A DNA stretch of 64,000 bases from assembly GCA_035998495.1 (NCBI GenBank), contig DASYHP010000013.1, positions 62,001 to 126,000 of the forward strand, given 5' to 3'. Each line of letters starts with the position of its first letter. The stretch's first letter is position 1. A program made the translations under genes and the position numbers. Source of the stretch: Mesorhizobium_B sp035998495. GTDB lineage: Bacteria; Pseudomonadota; Alphaproteobacteria; Rhizobiales; Rhizobiaceae. The notes beneath the pieces are model-generated. The model was not told where the DNA came from. It saw nothing but the letters and a program-made list of their open reading frames with translations, and did no database searches. Of the stretch, positions 35,101-42,746 are shown in pieces.

Positions 35101-36279
35101 CTGCTCGAAGGTCACGCGCTCGCCCCCAAGCGCCCGGTCGATCCAGGGTTTCACGCCGGCATAGGCTTCCTCGCCGATGACGTCCCGCACATGCCTGCCC
35201 TCGATGTCCTGGCGGCGGCCCGGAAACCATTCCCCATAAAGCTTGTTGACGAAGCGGTACTTCCTGTCGGCACTCACATAGGAGACGAGCACGGGCAGCG
35301 CGTCGGTCAGCAGCTGGAGCTCCTGCCGGCTTTCCCTGAGCGCCGCTTGCGCCATCCTTTGCGCGCCGATGTCCACGGTGACGGCGAGCAGCCGGGCCGG
35401 CTCGCCCTCCGCGTCGTCCACGCGGGCCAGGCTGCTGCTCGCCCACACCACGGCGCCGCCCGGGCGGCGATAGCGCTTTTCCGCGGTGAAGGGTTTTCCG
35501 GTGGCGACGGCGGCAGCCAGCAGCGCCCGGCTCGCGTCGAGGTCGTCGGGATGCGTCACGTCCTCGACGTTGAGCGCGAGCAGTTCCTCGCGCGTCCGGC
35601 CGAGCAGGCGGCACAATTCGTCGTTCACGCGCAGGAAGCGCCCGTCGAGGCCGATTTCGCTCAATCCCGCCGGCGCCTGGCCGAAGATCGCGCCGACGCG
35701 CCGGCTTTCCCGCTCCGCCCGCTCGGCTTCCGCGGCCGCCTGCCGTTCGGAGCGCCGGAGCTCCAGTTGCGCCATCGCCTGCTGGGCGAGCACGCGAAGC
35801 GCGCGGCGCTGCCGTTCGCTGACGCCTTCCGGCCGCGGCTTCGTGTCGAGCACGCACACCGTGCCGAGCGGCAGGCCCTCGGGCGTCTCCAGAAGCGCGC
35901 CGGCGTAGAAGCGCAGGCCCTTGGCGGCCGTCACCAGCGGGTTGTTCGCGAAGCGGGGATCCTGGGAAAGGTCGGGCACCACCATCACGCCCGGCTGCAG
36001 GATCGCATGCCGGCAGATCGACACGTCGAGCGGCAGCGTGTTCACGCCGATGCCCAGCTCCGCCTTGAACCATTGCCGGTCGGCGGCGATGAAGTTCACC
36101 ACCGCGATGGGCGCCTCCAGGATGTCGGCGGCGAGGGTGGCGATGTCGTCGAAGGCGGGCTCGCGGCCGGTGTCGAGGATGGCGTAGCGACCGAGAGCGG
36201 CCAGCCGGTCGGCCTCGCTCCAGAGCCCGTCCCGGCAGTCCTCCGGCGGGGCGCTCGCGATGCCGGCATTTTCGTTCAA
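32179..36279 (-). CDS. Hybrid sensor histidine kinase with GAF and six PAS domains
   Basis: Soluble 1,366-residue signalling protein. Order: GAF domain (about 20-165, SICRHAIL..VCVLDTKPR), six PAS/PAC modules (about 185-900) each ending in a DIT/DVT-type PAC motif, HisKA (LTGGIAHDFNNMLAVV, phospho-His near 996), HATPase_c (N box LNLALNARDAMPEGG, G box GTGLGLSQVFG) and a receiver domain (LLFTDVVMPDMNG, phospho-Asp near 1289). No transmembrane helices. The start is TTG 36279 with GGGAGGAG upstream; no ATG is well placed. It shares four bases with the downstream epimerase-like gene, an unusual pairing. Confidence 0.9.
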   Translation of the reverse strand: MNENAGIASAPPEDCRDGLWSEADRLAALGRYAILDTGREPAFDDIATLAADILEAPIAVVNFIAADRQWFKAELGIGVNTLPLDVSICRHAILQPGVMVVPDLSQDPRFANNPLVTAAKGLRFYAGALLETPEGLPLGTVCVLDTKPRPEGVSERQRRALRVLAQQAMAQLELRRSERQAAAEAERAERESRRVGAIFGQAPAGLSEIGLDGRFLRVNDELCRLLGRTREELLALNVEDVTHPDDLDASRALLAAAVATGKPFTAEKRYRRPGGAVVWASSSLARVDDAEGEPARLLAVTVDIGAQRMAQAALRESRQELQLLTDALPVLVSYVSADRKYRFVNKLYGEWFPGRRQDIEGRHVRDVIGEEAYAGVKPWIDRALGGERVTFEQFMPYKDGPARHIRVEYVPRIDGNGSVEGVYALVQDISQTKRTEERLRESEERLRLVQAAGGIGSFDYDLQKDDAICSPEYYALLGLPDGHTINRETWEAAIHPDDRHKALDALDRAIAERRPFDYEYRIIRADTGEVRWLSGRAAVIFDDQDRPWRYVGGNIDVTERRRAEEALRAQAEELRTVLDAVPAGIWIARDPEAKEITGNVRSYEMLRVAPGENQSKSNPEAATSHFEFLDALGRPLPPDELPVQQAARGREVRGYEFRVAFDDGAHLDIFGNAMPFRDSSGRIRGAAAAFVDITARKAAEEALRESETRYRTLFEAIETGFCIVELKFDENERPIDYRLAEINPAFERQTGLQGAAGKWVSEAAPGLERHWYEAYGRVAVTGESARFENFAKPFGRWYDVYAFRTGLAHERRVGILFNDITARKAAEERLRELNATLERRISEAIAERKLLADIVEGTDAFVQVADLDHRWLAINKAAADEFARIFGLRPKVGDSMLDLLAGHPEQRKAIRAVWDRALAGEEFTQTTSLGDPARDRRFYEMRFNTLRDKDGRRIGAYQFVYDVTERLNEQARLREAEDALRQAQKMEAVGQLTGGIAHDFNNMLAVVIGGLSMLDRKLKRGDTDVARYVEGAMEGASRAASLTQRLLAFSRQQPLAPEPVDLNGMIAGMTELLARSLGETVAVETRLAPGLWLTKVDRSQLENAVLNLALNARDAMPEGGRLTLATANLDPAEAERQALAPGPYVMVCVSDTGSGMSEEVKARAFDPFFTTKGVGKGTGLGLSQVFGFIRQSGGHVAIDSGLGRGTTVRLFLPRFEGVRAGGTAKADGADLLGGRPDEVVMVVEDEERVRSLSVDALNELGYGIVEAQSALDALKMIEGGQPVSLLFTDVVMPDMNGAALAAEARRLRPELKVLFATGYARDGGDDGSLAAVTKALGADILLKPFDVGQLARKVRAALDGRREERQ

Positions 36280-36497
36280 TCGCTCCTCCCGGTTGCCGCG
36301 CCGGGCGCGGCCGCGCCGATCGAACGATCCGCAACGATGAACGCCGCCTGCGGGAAGCACATGCCATCGCGTCCTGTCGCGCGTCTCGCGTCCGTCTTGG
36401 TCGCACGGGACGGGCGGGGTGACAAGCGGGGCGGCGATCCGTGCCCTCGCCCCCGGACGCGCCTTGGGATATGGACGGGAGGGAAAGGCTCCACGAC

Positions 36498-36908
36498 ATG
36501 ACGAACGTTCTCCATCTTGCCGGAATCTTTGCCGCCTCGCTGCTCGCCATGGCGGCACCGGCCGGCGCGCAAGGCGACTGCGCGCCCCAGACCCACGCGT
36601 CTGTCCCGGTCGAAGCCGGGACGCCCTACGACGTCGCGCGTGAAGAACTGGCCGCCGAAGGCTGGGAGCCCGCTCTCCTCGATCCTGCCGACCGGCCGGA
36701 AGCGGACGCCGCCTCCGGCAACGCGCCGGCCTTCCTCGATCAAGGCTTCGACGAGCTCGTGGCCTGCGCGGGCACGGGGCTCGCGCCCTGCCGTTTCGAG
36801 TTCACGGACAGTTTCGGCAACCGGCTCGCCGTGGTCACGCAAGGCGAAGCCGTCGAAGGCGAACCGCTGCCGGCCGTGTCGCAAACCTTCTTCGTCTGCG
36901 AGGAGTGA
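36498..36908 (+). CDS. Secreted hypothetical protein
   Basis: A 136-residue protein with a Sec signal peptide (LAGIFAASLLAMAAPAGAQG). The mature part has four cysteines (GDCAP, VACAGTG, APCRFEF, FVCEE) that could form two disulfides. Motifs: TPYDVAREELAAEGWEP and FEFTDSFGNRLAVVT, similar in layout to small alphaproteobacterial periplasmic proteins of unknown function. Its stop overlaps the pcaF start by one base, so it could be co-transcribed with pcaF although no functional link is clear. It is divergent from the histidine kinase gene, with 218 bases between them. Confidence 0.65.
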   Translation: MTNVLHLAGIFAASLLAMAAPAGAQGDCAPQTHASVPVEAGTPYDVAREELAAEGWEPALLDPADRPEADAASGNAPAFLDQGFDELVACAGTGLAPCRFEFTDSFGNRLAVVTQGEAVEGEPLPAVSQTFFVCEE

Positions 36909-38110
36909 TGGACGCCTTCATCTGCGACTATGTGCGCACCCCCATCGGCCGCTTCGGCGGGGCGCTCGCCCATGTGCGGGCCGACGACCTCGGCGCGGTC
37001 CCGCTTCGCGCGCTCATGGAGCGAAACGAAGGCGTGGACTGGGAGGCCGTGGACGACGTGGTGATGGGCTGCGCCAACCAGGCGGGCGAGGACAACCGCA
37101 ACGTCGCCCGCATGTGCCTGCTGCTCGCCGGCCTGCCGCAAACCGTGCCGGGCGCGACCGTGAACCGGCTTTGCGGCTCGGGCCTCGACGCGGTGGCGAT
37201 CGCCGCGCGCATGATCCGCACGGGCGAGGCCGACCTTGTCGTGGCCGGCGGCGTGGAGAGCATGTCCCGCGCGCCTTTCGTGATGCCTAAGGCGGACGCG
37301 GCCTTCTCCCGCAACGCGGAGATCTACGACACCACCATCGGCTGGCGCTTCGTGAACCCGCGCATGAAGACGCTCCATGGCACGGATTCCATGCCCGAAA
37401 CGGGCGAGAACGTCGCCGAGGCGTTCCAGGTGAGCCGCGCTGACCAGGACGCTTTCGCCGCCCGCAGCCAAGCGCGCGCGGTGGCGGCGCAAGGCAATGG
37501 CCGCCTGGCGCGCGAAATCGTGCCCGTCGCCATCCCGCAACGCAAAGGCGATCCCATGATCGTCGCGAAGGATGAGCATCCGCGCGCGGGCACGAGCGTC
37601 GAGGCGCTGGCGAAGCTGCCCACGCCCTTCCGCGAGGGCGGCACGGTGACGGCCGGCAACGCCTCGGGCGTGAACGACGGCGCGGCCGCCCTGATCCTGG
37701 CCTCCGAGGAGGCCGCCAAGAAGCATGGGCTGACGCCGATCGCGCGCGTGGTGGGCGGGGCGGCCACCGGCGTCGCGCCGCGCCTTATGGGCATGGGGCC
37801 GCTGCCCGCCACTGAGAAGCTCTGCGCCCGGCTGGGCCTCAAGCCGTCGGATTTCGACGTGGTGGAGCTCAACGAGGCCTTCGCCTCCCAGGCGCTCGCG
37901 GTGCTGCGCGGCCTGGGACTGCCCGACGACGCCGAGCACATCAATCCCAATGGCGGGGCCATCGCGCTCGGCCACCCGCTCGGCATGTCGGGCGCGCGCA
38001 TCGCTGGCACGGCCGCGCTGGAACTCACGGAACGCGGAGCGCGCCGGGCGCTGGCCACCATGTGCATCGGCGTGGGTCAGGGCATCGCGCTGGCCATCGA
38101 GCGGGTGTGA
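36908..38110 (+). CDS. pcaF: 3-oxoadipyl-CoA thiolase (acetyl-CoA acyltransferase)
   Basis: Thiolase of 400 residues that splits 3-oxoadipyl-CoA into succinyl-CoA and acetyl-CoA at the end of the beta-ketoadipate pathway. Closest to PcaF by its N-terminus (FICDYVRTPIGRFGGALA) and YGCANQAGEDNRNVARM-like segment. The active-site cysteine is in VNRLCGSGLDAV (about residue 90), and the His and second Cys are in GGAIALGHPLGMSGAR and MCIGVGQGIA. Other pca genes are not in the window, so it may serve several acyl-CoA routes. GAGGAG precedes the ATG at 36908. Confidence 0.88.
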   Translation: MDAFICDYVRTPIGRFGGALAHVRADDLGAVPLRALMERNEGVDWEAVDDVVMGCANQAGEDNRNVARMCLLLAGLPQTVPGATVNRLCGSGLDAVAIAARMIRTGEADLVVAGGVESMSRAPFVMPKADAAFSRNAEIYDTTIGWRFVNPRMKTLHGTDSMPETGENVAEAFQVSRADQDAFAARSQARAVAAQGNGRLAREIVPVAIPQRKGDPMIVAKDEHPRAGTSVEALAKLPTPFREGGTVTAGNASGVNDGAAALILASEEAAKKHGLTPIARVVGGAATGVAPRLMGMGPLPATEKLCARLGLKPSDFDVVELNEAFASQALAVLRGLGLPDDAEHINPNGGAIALGHPLGMSGARIAGTAALELTERGARRALATMCIGVGQGIALAIERV

Positions 38111-38138
38111 CGGAGAGCGGCGGGGAACGCACGAAGAA

Positions 38139-39572
38139 CTATGCCGCCACCCCATACCCGATGACGCCCTTCACCTCCAAAAATTCGTGAATGCCCCAGT
38201 CCGCATATTCCCGCCCGTTGCCCGACTGCTTGTAGCCGCCGAAGGGAGCGAACGTGTCCCAGCCCGGATAGTTGATGTGGACGGCGCCGGCCCTGAGTCG
38301 CGCCGCCACCTTTCTCGCGCGGTCTAGGTCGCCCGACTGCACATAGGCCGCCAGCCCATAGACCGTGTCGTTGGCCAAGCGAACCGCCTCCTCCTCGTCG
38401 CGATAGGAGAGCACGGAAAGAACGGGGCCGAAAATCTCCTCGCGCGAGATTCGCATGTCGGGCTCGACATGCCCGAACACGGTGGGCCGCACATAGAAGC
38501 CGCGGTTGAGGTGCTCGGGCCGCCCCGGCCCGCCCGCCGCGAGCGTCGCGCCCTCGGAAATGCCTGATTCAATCAGGTCCTGGATCTTGTCGAACTGGAT
38601 GCGGCTGACCACCGGCCCAAGCTCAGTGCTTGCATCCGAAGGCGCGCCGACGCGGAACTGCTCGGCGCGTTTCCGGGCGATTGCAAGCGCCTCCTCGTGG
38701 CGGTCCTGTGGCACCAGCATGCGGGTGGGCGCGTTGCAGCTCTGGCCCGAATTGCCGAAGCAGCCCGCCACGCCCTTCGCCACCGCGCGCTCGAAATCGG
38801 CGTCGGGCAGGATGATGTTGGCGCTCTTGCCGCCGAGCTCCTGCGTGACGCGCTTCACCGTGTCGGCCGCCGCCTTGGCCACCGCGACGCCGCCGCGCGT
38901 CGAGCCGGTGAAACTCACCATGTCCACGTCGGGGTGCGCGGTCATGGCTTGGCCGACCTCGGGTCCGGTGCCATTGACAAGGTTGAACACCCCTTTGGGC
39001 GTGCCCGCCGCCGCCATGATCTCGGCGAAGATCAGCCCTGAGATCGGCGACACTTCCGACGGCTTCAACACCATGGTGCAGCCCGCCGCGATGGCCGGCG
39101 CCACCTTGCAGACGATCTGGTTGAGCGGCCAGTTCCATGGCGTGATCAGCGCGCAGACGCCGATGGGCTCGCGGAAGACGGTGGTCGTGCCGCGCTTCTC
39201 GCTGAAGGGATATTCCCGGAGCGCAGAAATCGTCGATTTGAAGTGGGCGCTGCCCGACGTCACCTGGCTGTCGCGCGCGCGGGAGATCGGCGCGCCCATC
39301 TCCTGGGTCAGCGCCTGCGCCAGGTCTTCGGCGCGGGCGTTGTAGCAGTCGAGGATGGTTTGGAGCAGTTCCAGCCGCTCCTCGCGCGTGGTGAGGGAGA
39401 AGCTCTCGAAGGCGCGCCTGGCGGCGGCCACCGCGCGGTCCACGTCCGCGGCCGAGCCCACGGCGATCGTGGTGAAGGCTTCCTCCGTGGCGGGGTCGAT
39501 CACCTCCAAAGTCTCGGGTGCGACGGGATCGACCCACCGGCCGTCGATGAAGAATTCTTGGTTGCGGGTCAT
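38139..39572 (-). CDS. NAD(P)-dependent aldehyde dehydrogenase
   Basis: A 477-residue ALDH superfamily enzyme. Landmarks: ITPWNWPLNQIVCKVAPAIAAGCTMVLKPSE, the TQELGGKSANII segment with the general-base Glu, the catalytic Cys in FGNSGQSCNAPTR (about residue 280), and the SREEIFGPVLSV loop. The C-terminus AFGGYKQSGNGREYADWG is normal. The substrate aldehyde is not determined. It is convergent with pcaF and lies 34 bases upstream of the aldo/keto reductase gene on the same strand; both may process the same class of aldehyde. Confidence 0.9.
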   Translation of the reverse strand: MTRNQEFFIDGRWVDPVAPETLEVIDPATEEAFTTIAVGSAADVDRAVAAARRAFESFSLTTREERLELLQTILDCYNARAEDLAQALTQEMGAPISRARDSQVTSGSAHFKSTISALREYPFSEKRGTTTVFREPIGVCALITPWNWPLNQIVCKVAPAIAAGCTMVLKPSEVSPISGLIFAEIMAAAGTPKGVFNLVNGTGPEVGQAMTAHPDVDMVSFTGSTRGGVAVAKAAADTVKRVTQELGGKSANIILPDADFERAVAKGVAGCFGNSGQSCNAPTRMLVPQDRHEEALAIARKRAEQFRVGAPSDASTELGPVVSRIQFDKIQDLIESGISEGATLAAGGPGRPEHLNRGFYVRPTVFGHVEPDMRISREEIFGPVLSVLSYRDEEEAVRLANDTVYGLAAYVQSGDLDRARKVAARLRAGAVHINYPGWDTFAPFGGYKQSGNGREYADWGIHEFLEVKGVIGYGVAA

Positions 39573-39606
39573 GGCGCAGCTCCGTGAAAGGTCGAGATAG
39601 GGCGGT

Positions 39607-40632
39607 TCAGCCCGTGGGCGCGTCCTCGCGCAAAAGGCCTTCGCGCTTGAGCGCGGCCCAAAGCTCAGGCGGGATTCCCACGTCGAGCATCAGGCGGTTG
39701 TTCTCCACCTGGGCGACGCTCTGCCCGCCGGGGATCACCGATACCACGGCCGGATGGAGGAACGGGAAGCGCAGCGCCGCCTCGATCAGCTTGACGCCGT
39801 GGGCGTGGGCCACCGCCTCGATGCGCCGCACGCGTTCAATCACCTCCGGCGGCGCCTCGGAATAGTTGTAGAAGGCCCCACGCACGGGGCCCGTGGCGAG
39901 GATGCCGGAATTAAACGGCCCGCCGAGCACGATGCCGATGCCCCGGCGCTCGCAAAGCGGCAGAAAGCTTGCGAGCGATTCCTGTTCGAGCAGGGTATAG
40001 CGGCCGGCGAGCAGGAACAGGTCGAAGTCGCCATGCTCGGCCAGCCACTGCGCGGCCTGCCACTCGTTGATGCCGGCCCCGAAGGCCTTGATGACGGCTT
40101 GGTCGCGCAGTTCCAGGAGCGCGCGATAGCCGCCCGCCATGAACTCGTCCAGCCGCCGGTCCCGCGCCTCTTGCGAGCCGTGGGTGTAGATGTCGAGGTC
40201 GTGCGCGAACAGGATGTCCACCCGGTCGAGGCCGAGCCGTTCGAGCGAGAATTCAAGCGAGCGCATGACGCCGTCATAGGAATAATCGTAACGCTCGCGC
40301 CGCGAGGGCACGTCGAAGAACTTGCCGATGCCGGTGCGGCTCTCGGGCGGGCAGACCTCGAGCAGCCGCCCGACCTTGGTGGACACCACGAAGGCCTCGC
40401 GCTCGCGCCCGCGAAAAAAGGGGTTGAGCCGGGTCTCCGAAAGTCCCAGCCCGTAGAGCGGCGCGGTGTCGTAATAGCGGACGCCAGTGCCCCACGCAGC
40501 CTCCAGCACGGCGCGCGCCTCGTCGTCGGGCACCGCGCGGTAGAGGTTGCCGACCGGCGCGGCGCCGAAGCCGAGCCGCGAAAAACGGATGCCGCCATTG
40601 CCCAGGCGGTCCCAATGCCGTTCCAACTCCAT
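39607..40632 (-). CDS. Aldo/keto reductase (aldose 1-dehydrogenase-like)
   Basis: A 341-residue aldo/keto reductase similar to D-threo-aldose 1-dehydrogenase / L-fucose dehydrogenase / pyridoxal 4-dehydrogenase group. Visible: LGFGAAPVGNLY at the N-terminus, VRYYDTAPLYGLGLSE with the catalytic Asp and Tyr, STKVGRLL with Lys, the LDRVDILFAHD segment with the active-site His, and VIPGGQSVAQVENN for cofactor binding. I chose the ATG at 40632, where conservation begins. It is upstream of the aldehyde dehydrogenase on the same strand. Confidence 0.85.
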   Translation of the reverse strand: MELERHWDRLGNGGIRFSRLGFGAAPVGNLYRAVPDDEARAVLEAAWGTGVRYYDTAPLYGLGLSETRLNPFFRGREREAFVVSTKVGRLLEVCPPESRTGIGKFFDVPSRRERYDYSYDGVMRSLEFSLERLGLDRVDILFAHDLDIYTHGSQEARDRRLDEFMAGGYRALLELRDQAVIKAFGAGINEWQAAQWLAEHGDFDLFLLAGRYTLLEQESLASFLPLCERRGIGIVLGGPFNSGILATGPVRGAFYNYSEAPPEVIERVRRIEAVAHAHGVKLIEAALRFPFLHPAVVSVIPGGQSVAQVENNRLMLDVGIPPELWAALKREGLLREDAPTG

Positions 40633-40746
40633 CCCCGGCCTTTTCCTTCTTCGCGGCGCAGACATCGCTCTATCAACACCTCTGCCGGGCCGGAAGCGGC
40701 GGCGAGTGTTGAAAAGCGGCCTCGCCCATGATCGATTGCGCCGCCC

Positions 40747-40798
40747 GATCCTCCCCCATTCATGGGGGAGGGGGACCGCCGAAGGCGGTGGAGGGGGC
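40747..40798. repeat. Intergenic palindromic repeat, family A (copy 1)
   Basis: GATCCTCCCCCATTCATGGG and its continuation to GGGGACC (31 bases) are identical to 53143-53173. The unit contains a CCTCCCCC/GGGGGAGG hairpin followed by a second one around GCCGAAGGC. It sits between divergent transcription units (aldo/keto reductase and the BtpA operon). REP-like elements of this style are common between genes in Rhizobiales. Confidence 0.8.
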
Positions 40799-40831
40799 AT
40801 GGGCATCGAGAGATCACGATAGGGAGGCCGC

Positions 40832-41644
40832 GTGACCGAAAAATTCAGGCGCGTGTTCGGGGCCAGAAAACCCGTGATCGCCATGGTGCATTTCGGCGCG
40901 CTGCCCGGCGCGCCGCTCCATGACCGGGAGGCGGGGCTCGACGGCCTTCTGGCCGGCGTGCGCGCCGACTTGCACGCCTTGCAGGCCGCAGGCGTGGACG
41001 CCGTGATGTTCGGCAACGAGAACGACCGCCCGTATGAGTTCCAGGTGGACACGGCCTCCGTCGCCGCCATGGCCTTCGTGATCGGCCAGGTGCGCCACGA
41101 GATCACCGTGCCGTTCGGCATCAATGTCCTGTGGGATCCGATGGCGACCGTGGCGCTCGCCGCCGCCACGGGGGCCTCCTTCGTGCGCGAGATCTTTTCG
41201 GGCGCCTATGCCTCCGACATGGGCTTCTGGACGCCCGACGCGGGCAAGGCCATGCGCTACCGCGACCGGCTGGGCCGGTCCGACTGCGCCATGCTCTACA
41301 ACATCTCGGCCGAGTTCGCCTGGTCGCTGGATCAGCGCCCGCTGGCGGACCGCGCGCGCTCGGCCGTGTTCTCCTCCATCCCCGACGCGGTGCTGGTGTC
41401 CGGTCAGATCACCGGGGAGGCCGCTTCCATGTCGGACCTGGAAGCCGTCAAGCGGGCGCTCCCCGACACGCCGATCCTCGCCAACACCGGCGTCAAGCAC
41501 GCCACCGTGGCCGACGTCTTGCAGGTGGCCGACGGCGTGATCGTGGGCTCGTCGCTCAAGCGCGACGGGAACACCTGGAACCCGGTCGATCCCGAGCGCG
41601 CGGCCGAGTTCATGCGGCTCGCCCGCGCCGCCCGGGGCGCGTAG
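40832..41644 (+). CDS. BtpA/SgcQ family protein
   Basis: A 270-residue TIM-barrel protein of the BtpA/SgcQ family. Conserved parts: VIAMVHFGALPGAPLHD, GVDAVMFGNENDRPY, VPFGINVLWDP, LYNISAEFAWSL and ILANTGVKHATVADVLQVADGVIVGSSLK (a phosphate-binding-like loop). BtpA was linked to photosystem I in cyanobacteria, and SgcQ belongs to a cryptic sugar operon in E. coli; the reaction is unknown. The start is GTG 40832 with GGGAGG. It begins a four-gene operon (gaps of 7, -4 and -1 bases) with an M42 peptidase, FGGY kinase and SIS isomerase. Confidence 0.85.
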   Translation: MTEKFRRVFGARKPVIAMVHFGALPGAPLHDREAGLDGLLAGVRADLHALQAAGVDAVMFGNENDRPYEFQVDTASVAAMAFVIGQVRHEITVPFGINVLWDPMATVALAAATGASFVREIFSGAYASDMGFWTPDAGKAMRYRDRLGRSDCAMLYNISAEFAWSLDQRPLADRARSAVFSSIPDAVLVSGQITGEAASMSDLEAVKRALPDTPILANTGVKHATVADVLQVADGVIVGSSLKRDGNTWNPVDPERAAEFMRLARAARGA

Positions 41645-41651
41645 TTTTTCC

Positions 41652-42746
41652 ATGCGCGAAAGACTCGCCACGCTTCTCGAAGCGCTCATGCTCCTGCCCG
41701 GCCTTTCCGGCCACGAGGACCGCGTGCGCCGCCGCCTCGCGCGGGAACTCGAAAGCTTAGGCCTTTCCCACCGCACCGACCGGCTCGGCAACCTCATCGC
41801 CACGGTCGAAGGCGAAGGCCCGAGCGTCATGCTCTTCGCGCATATGGACCAGCTCGGCCTGATCGTCCGCAAGATCGAGCCCGACGGTTTTCTGCGGGTC
41901 GAGCGGCTGGGCGGCGTGCCCGAACGCGCGCTGCTCACCCAAGAAGTGCTGGTCTGCCTGGGCGAGGGCCGCGACCGGCCCGGCGTGATCGCCATGAAGA
42001 GCCATCACGCCACCAACCCCGAAGAAAAATTCCGCGTCGCGCCCGTGGCCGAACTCTTCATCGACGCCGGCTTCGAAAGCGCCGCCGAGGCGCGGGCAGC
42101 CGGCGTCGAGATCGGCGCGCCGGTGGTTTATCGCCCCCGCTTCGAACGGCTGGGCGCGCACCGCGTGGCCGGCACGTCCGTCGATGACCGCGCGGGCTGC
42201 GCCGTGATGGTGGCGGCCGCCCGCCTTCTCACGGAAAGCGGGACGCGGCCCACGGTCCATCTGGTCTTCTCCGTCCAGGAAGAGTTCAACCTGCGCGGCG
42301 CGCTCGTGGCGGCACAGGCGCTGAGACCCGACGTCGCGGTCCAGCTCGACCTCATGCTGGCGACCGACACGCCCGACATGGCCGCGCGCGGCGAGATGTT
42401 CTTGGGGGGTGGCCCCGGCATGAGCCTTTATTCGTTCCACGGCCGCGGCACGCTCAACGGCACCATCCCGCACCCGGCGCTGGTGCGGCTCTTCGAGTGG
42501 ACGGCGAAAAGCCTGGAGATGCCGCTGCAGCGTAGCGCGCAGACCGGCGTGCTGACCGACAATTCCTATGTCCAACTCGTGGGCGAGGGCGTGGCGGCGA
42601 TCGATCTGGGCTTTCCCTGCCGCTACACGCACGGCGCGCGCGAAGTCTGCGACCTGCGCGACCTCGAAAGCCTCGCCCGGCTGCTCGCGGCGGGCATTTC
42701 CGCCATCGGTCCCGGCTTCAGCCTCGATCGGGACGCGCTCGCATGA
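41652..42746 (+). CDS. M42 family metallopeptidase (SgcX/FrvX-like)
   Basis: A 364-residue zinc-dependent aminopeptidase/cellulase-like M42 protein. Metal ligands and catalytic residues are visible: AHMDQLGL (His), GTSVDDRAGCAVM (bridging Asp), VFSVQEEFNLRGA (Glu-Glu) and CRYTHGAREVC (His). Family homologues in E. coli (SgcX, FrvX) occur within sugar PTS operons, so a role on a sugar derivative is plausible. It starts 7 bases after the BtpA gene and overlaps the kinase start by four bases. Confidence 0.88.
   Translation: MRERLATLLEALMLLPGLSGHEDRVRRRLARELESLGLSHRTDRLGNLIATVEGEGPSVMLFAHMDQLGLIVRKIEPDGFLRVERLGGVPERALLTQEVLVCLGEGRDRPGVIAMKSHHATNPEEKFRVAPVAELFIDAGFESAAEARAAGVEIGAPVVYRPRFERLGAHRVAGTSVDDRAGCAVMVAAARLLTESGTRPTVHLVFSVQEEFNLRGALVAAQALRPDVAVQLDLMLATDTPDMAARGEMFLGGGPGMSLYSFHGRGTLNGTIPHPALVRLFEWTAKSLEMPLQRSAQTGVLTDNSYVQLVGEGVAAIDLGFPCRYTHGAREVCDLRDLESLARLLAAGISAIGPGFSLDRDALA

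Noticed and set aside
32182..36501. A 1,439-codon open frame antisense to the histidine kinase
   Set aside because: It is the complement of a clear GAF-PAS-HK-REC gene with no motif of its own, so it is a GC-driven shadow.
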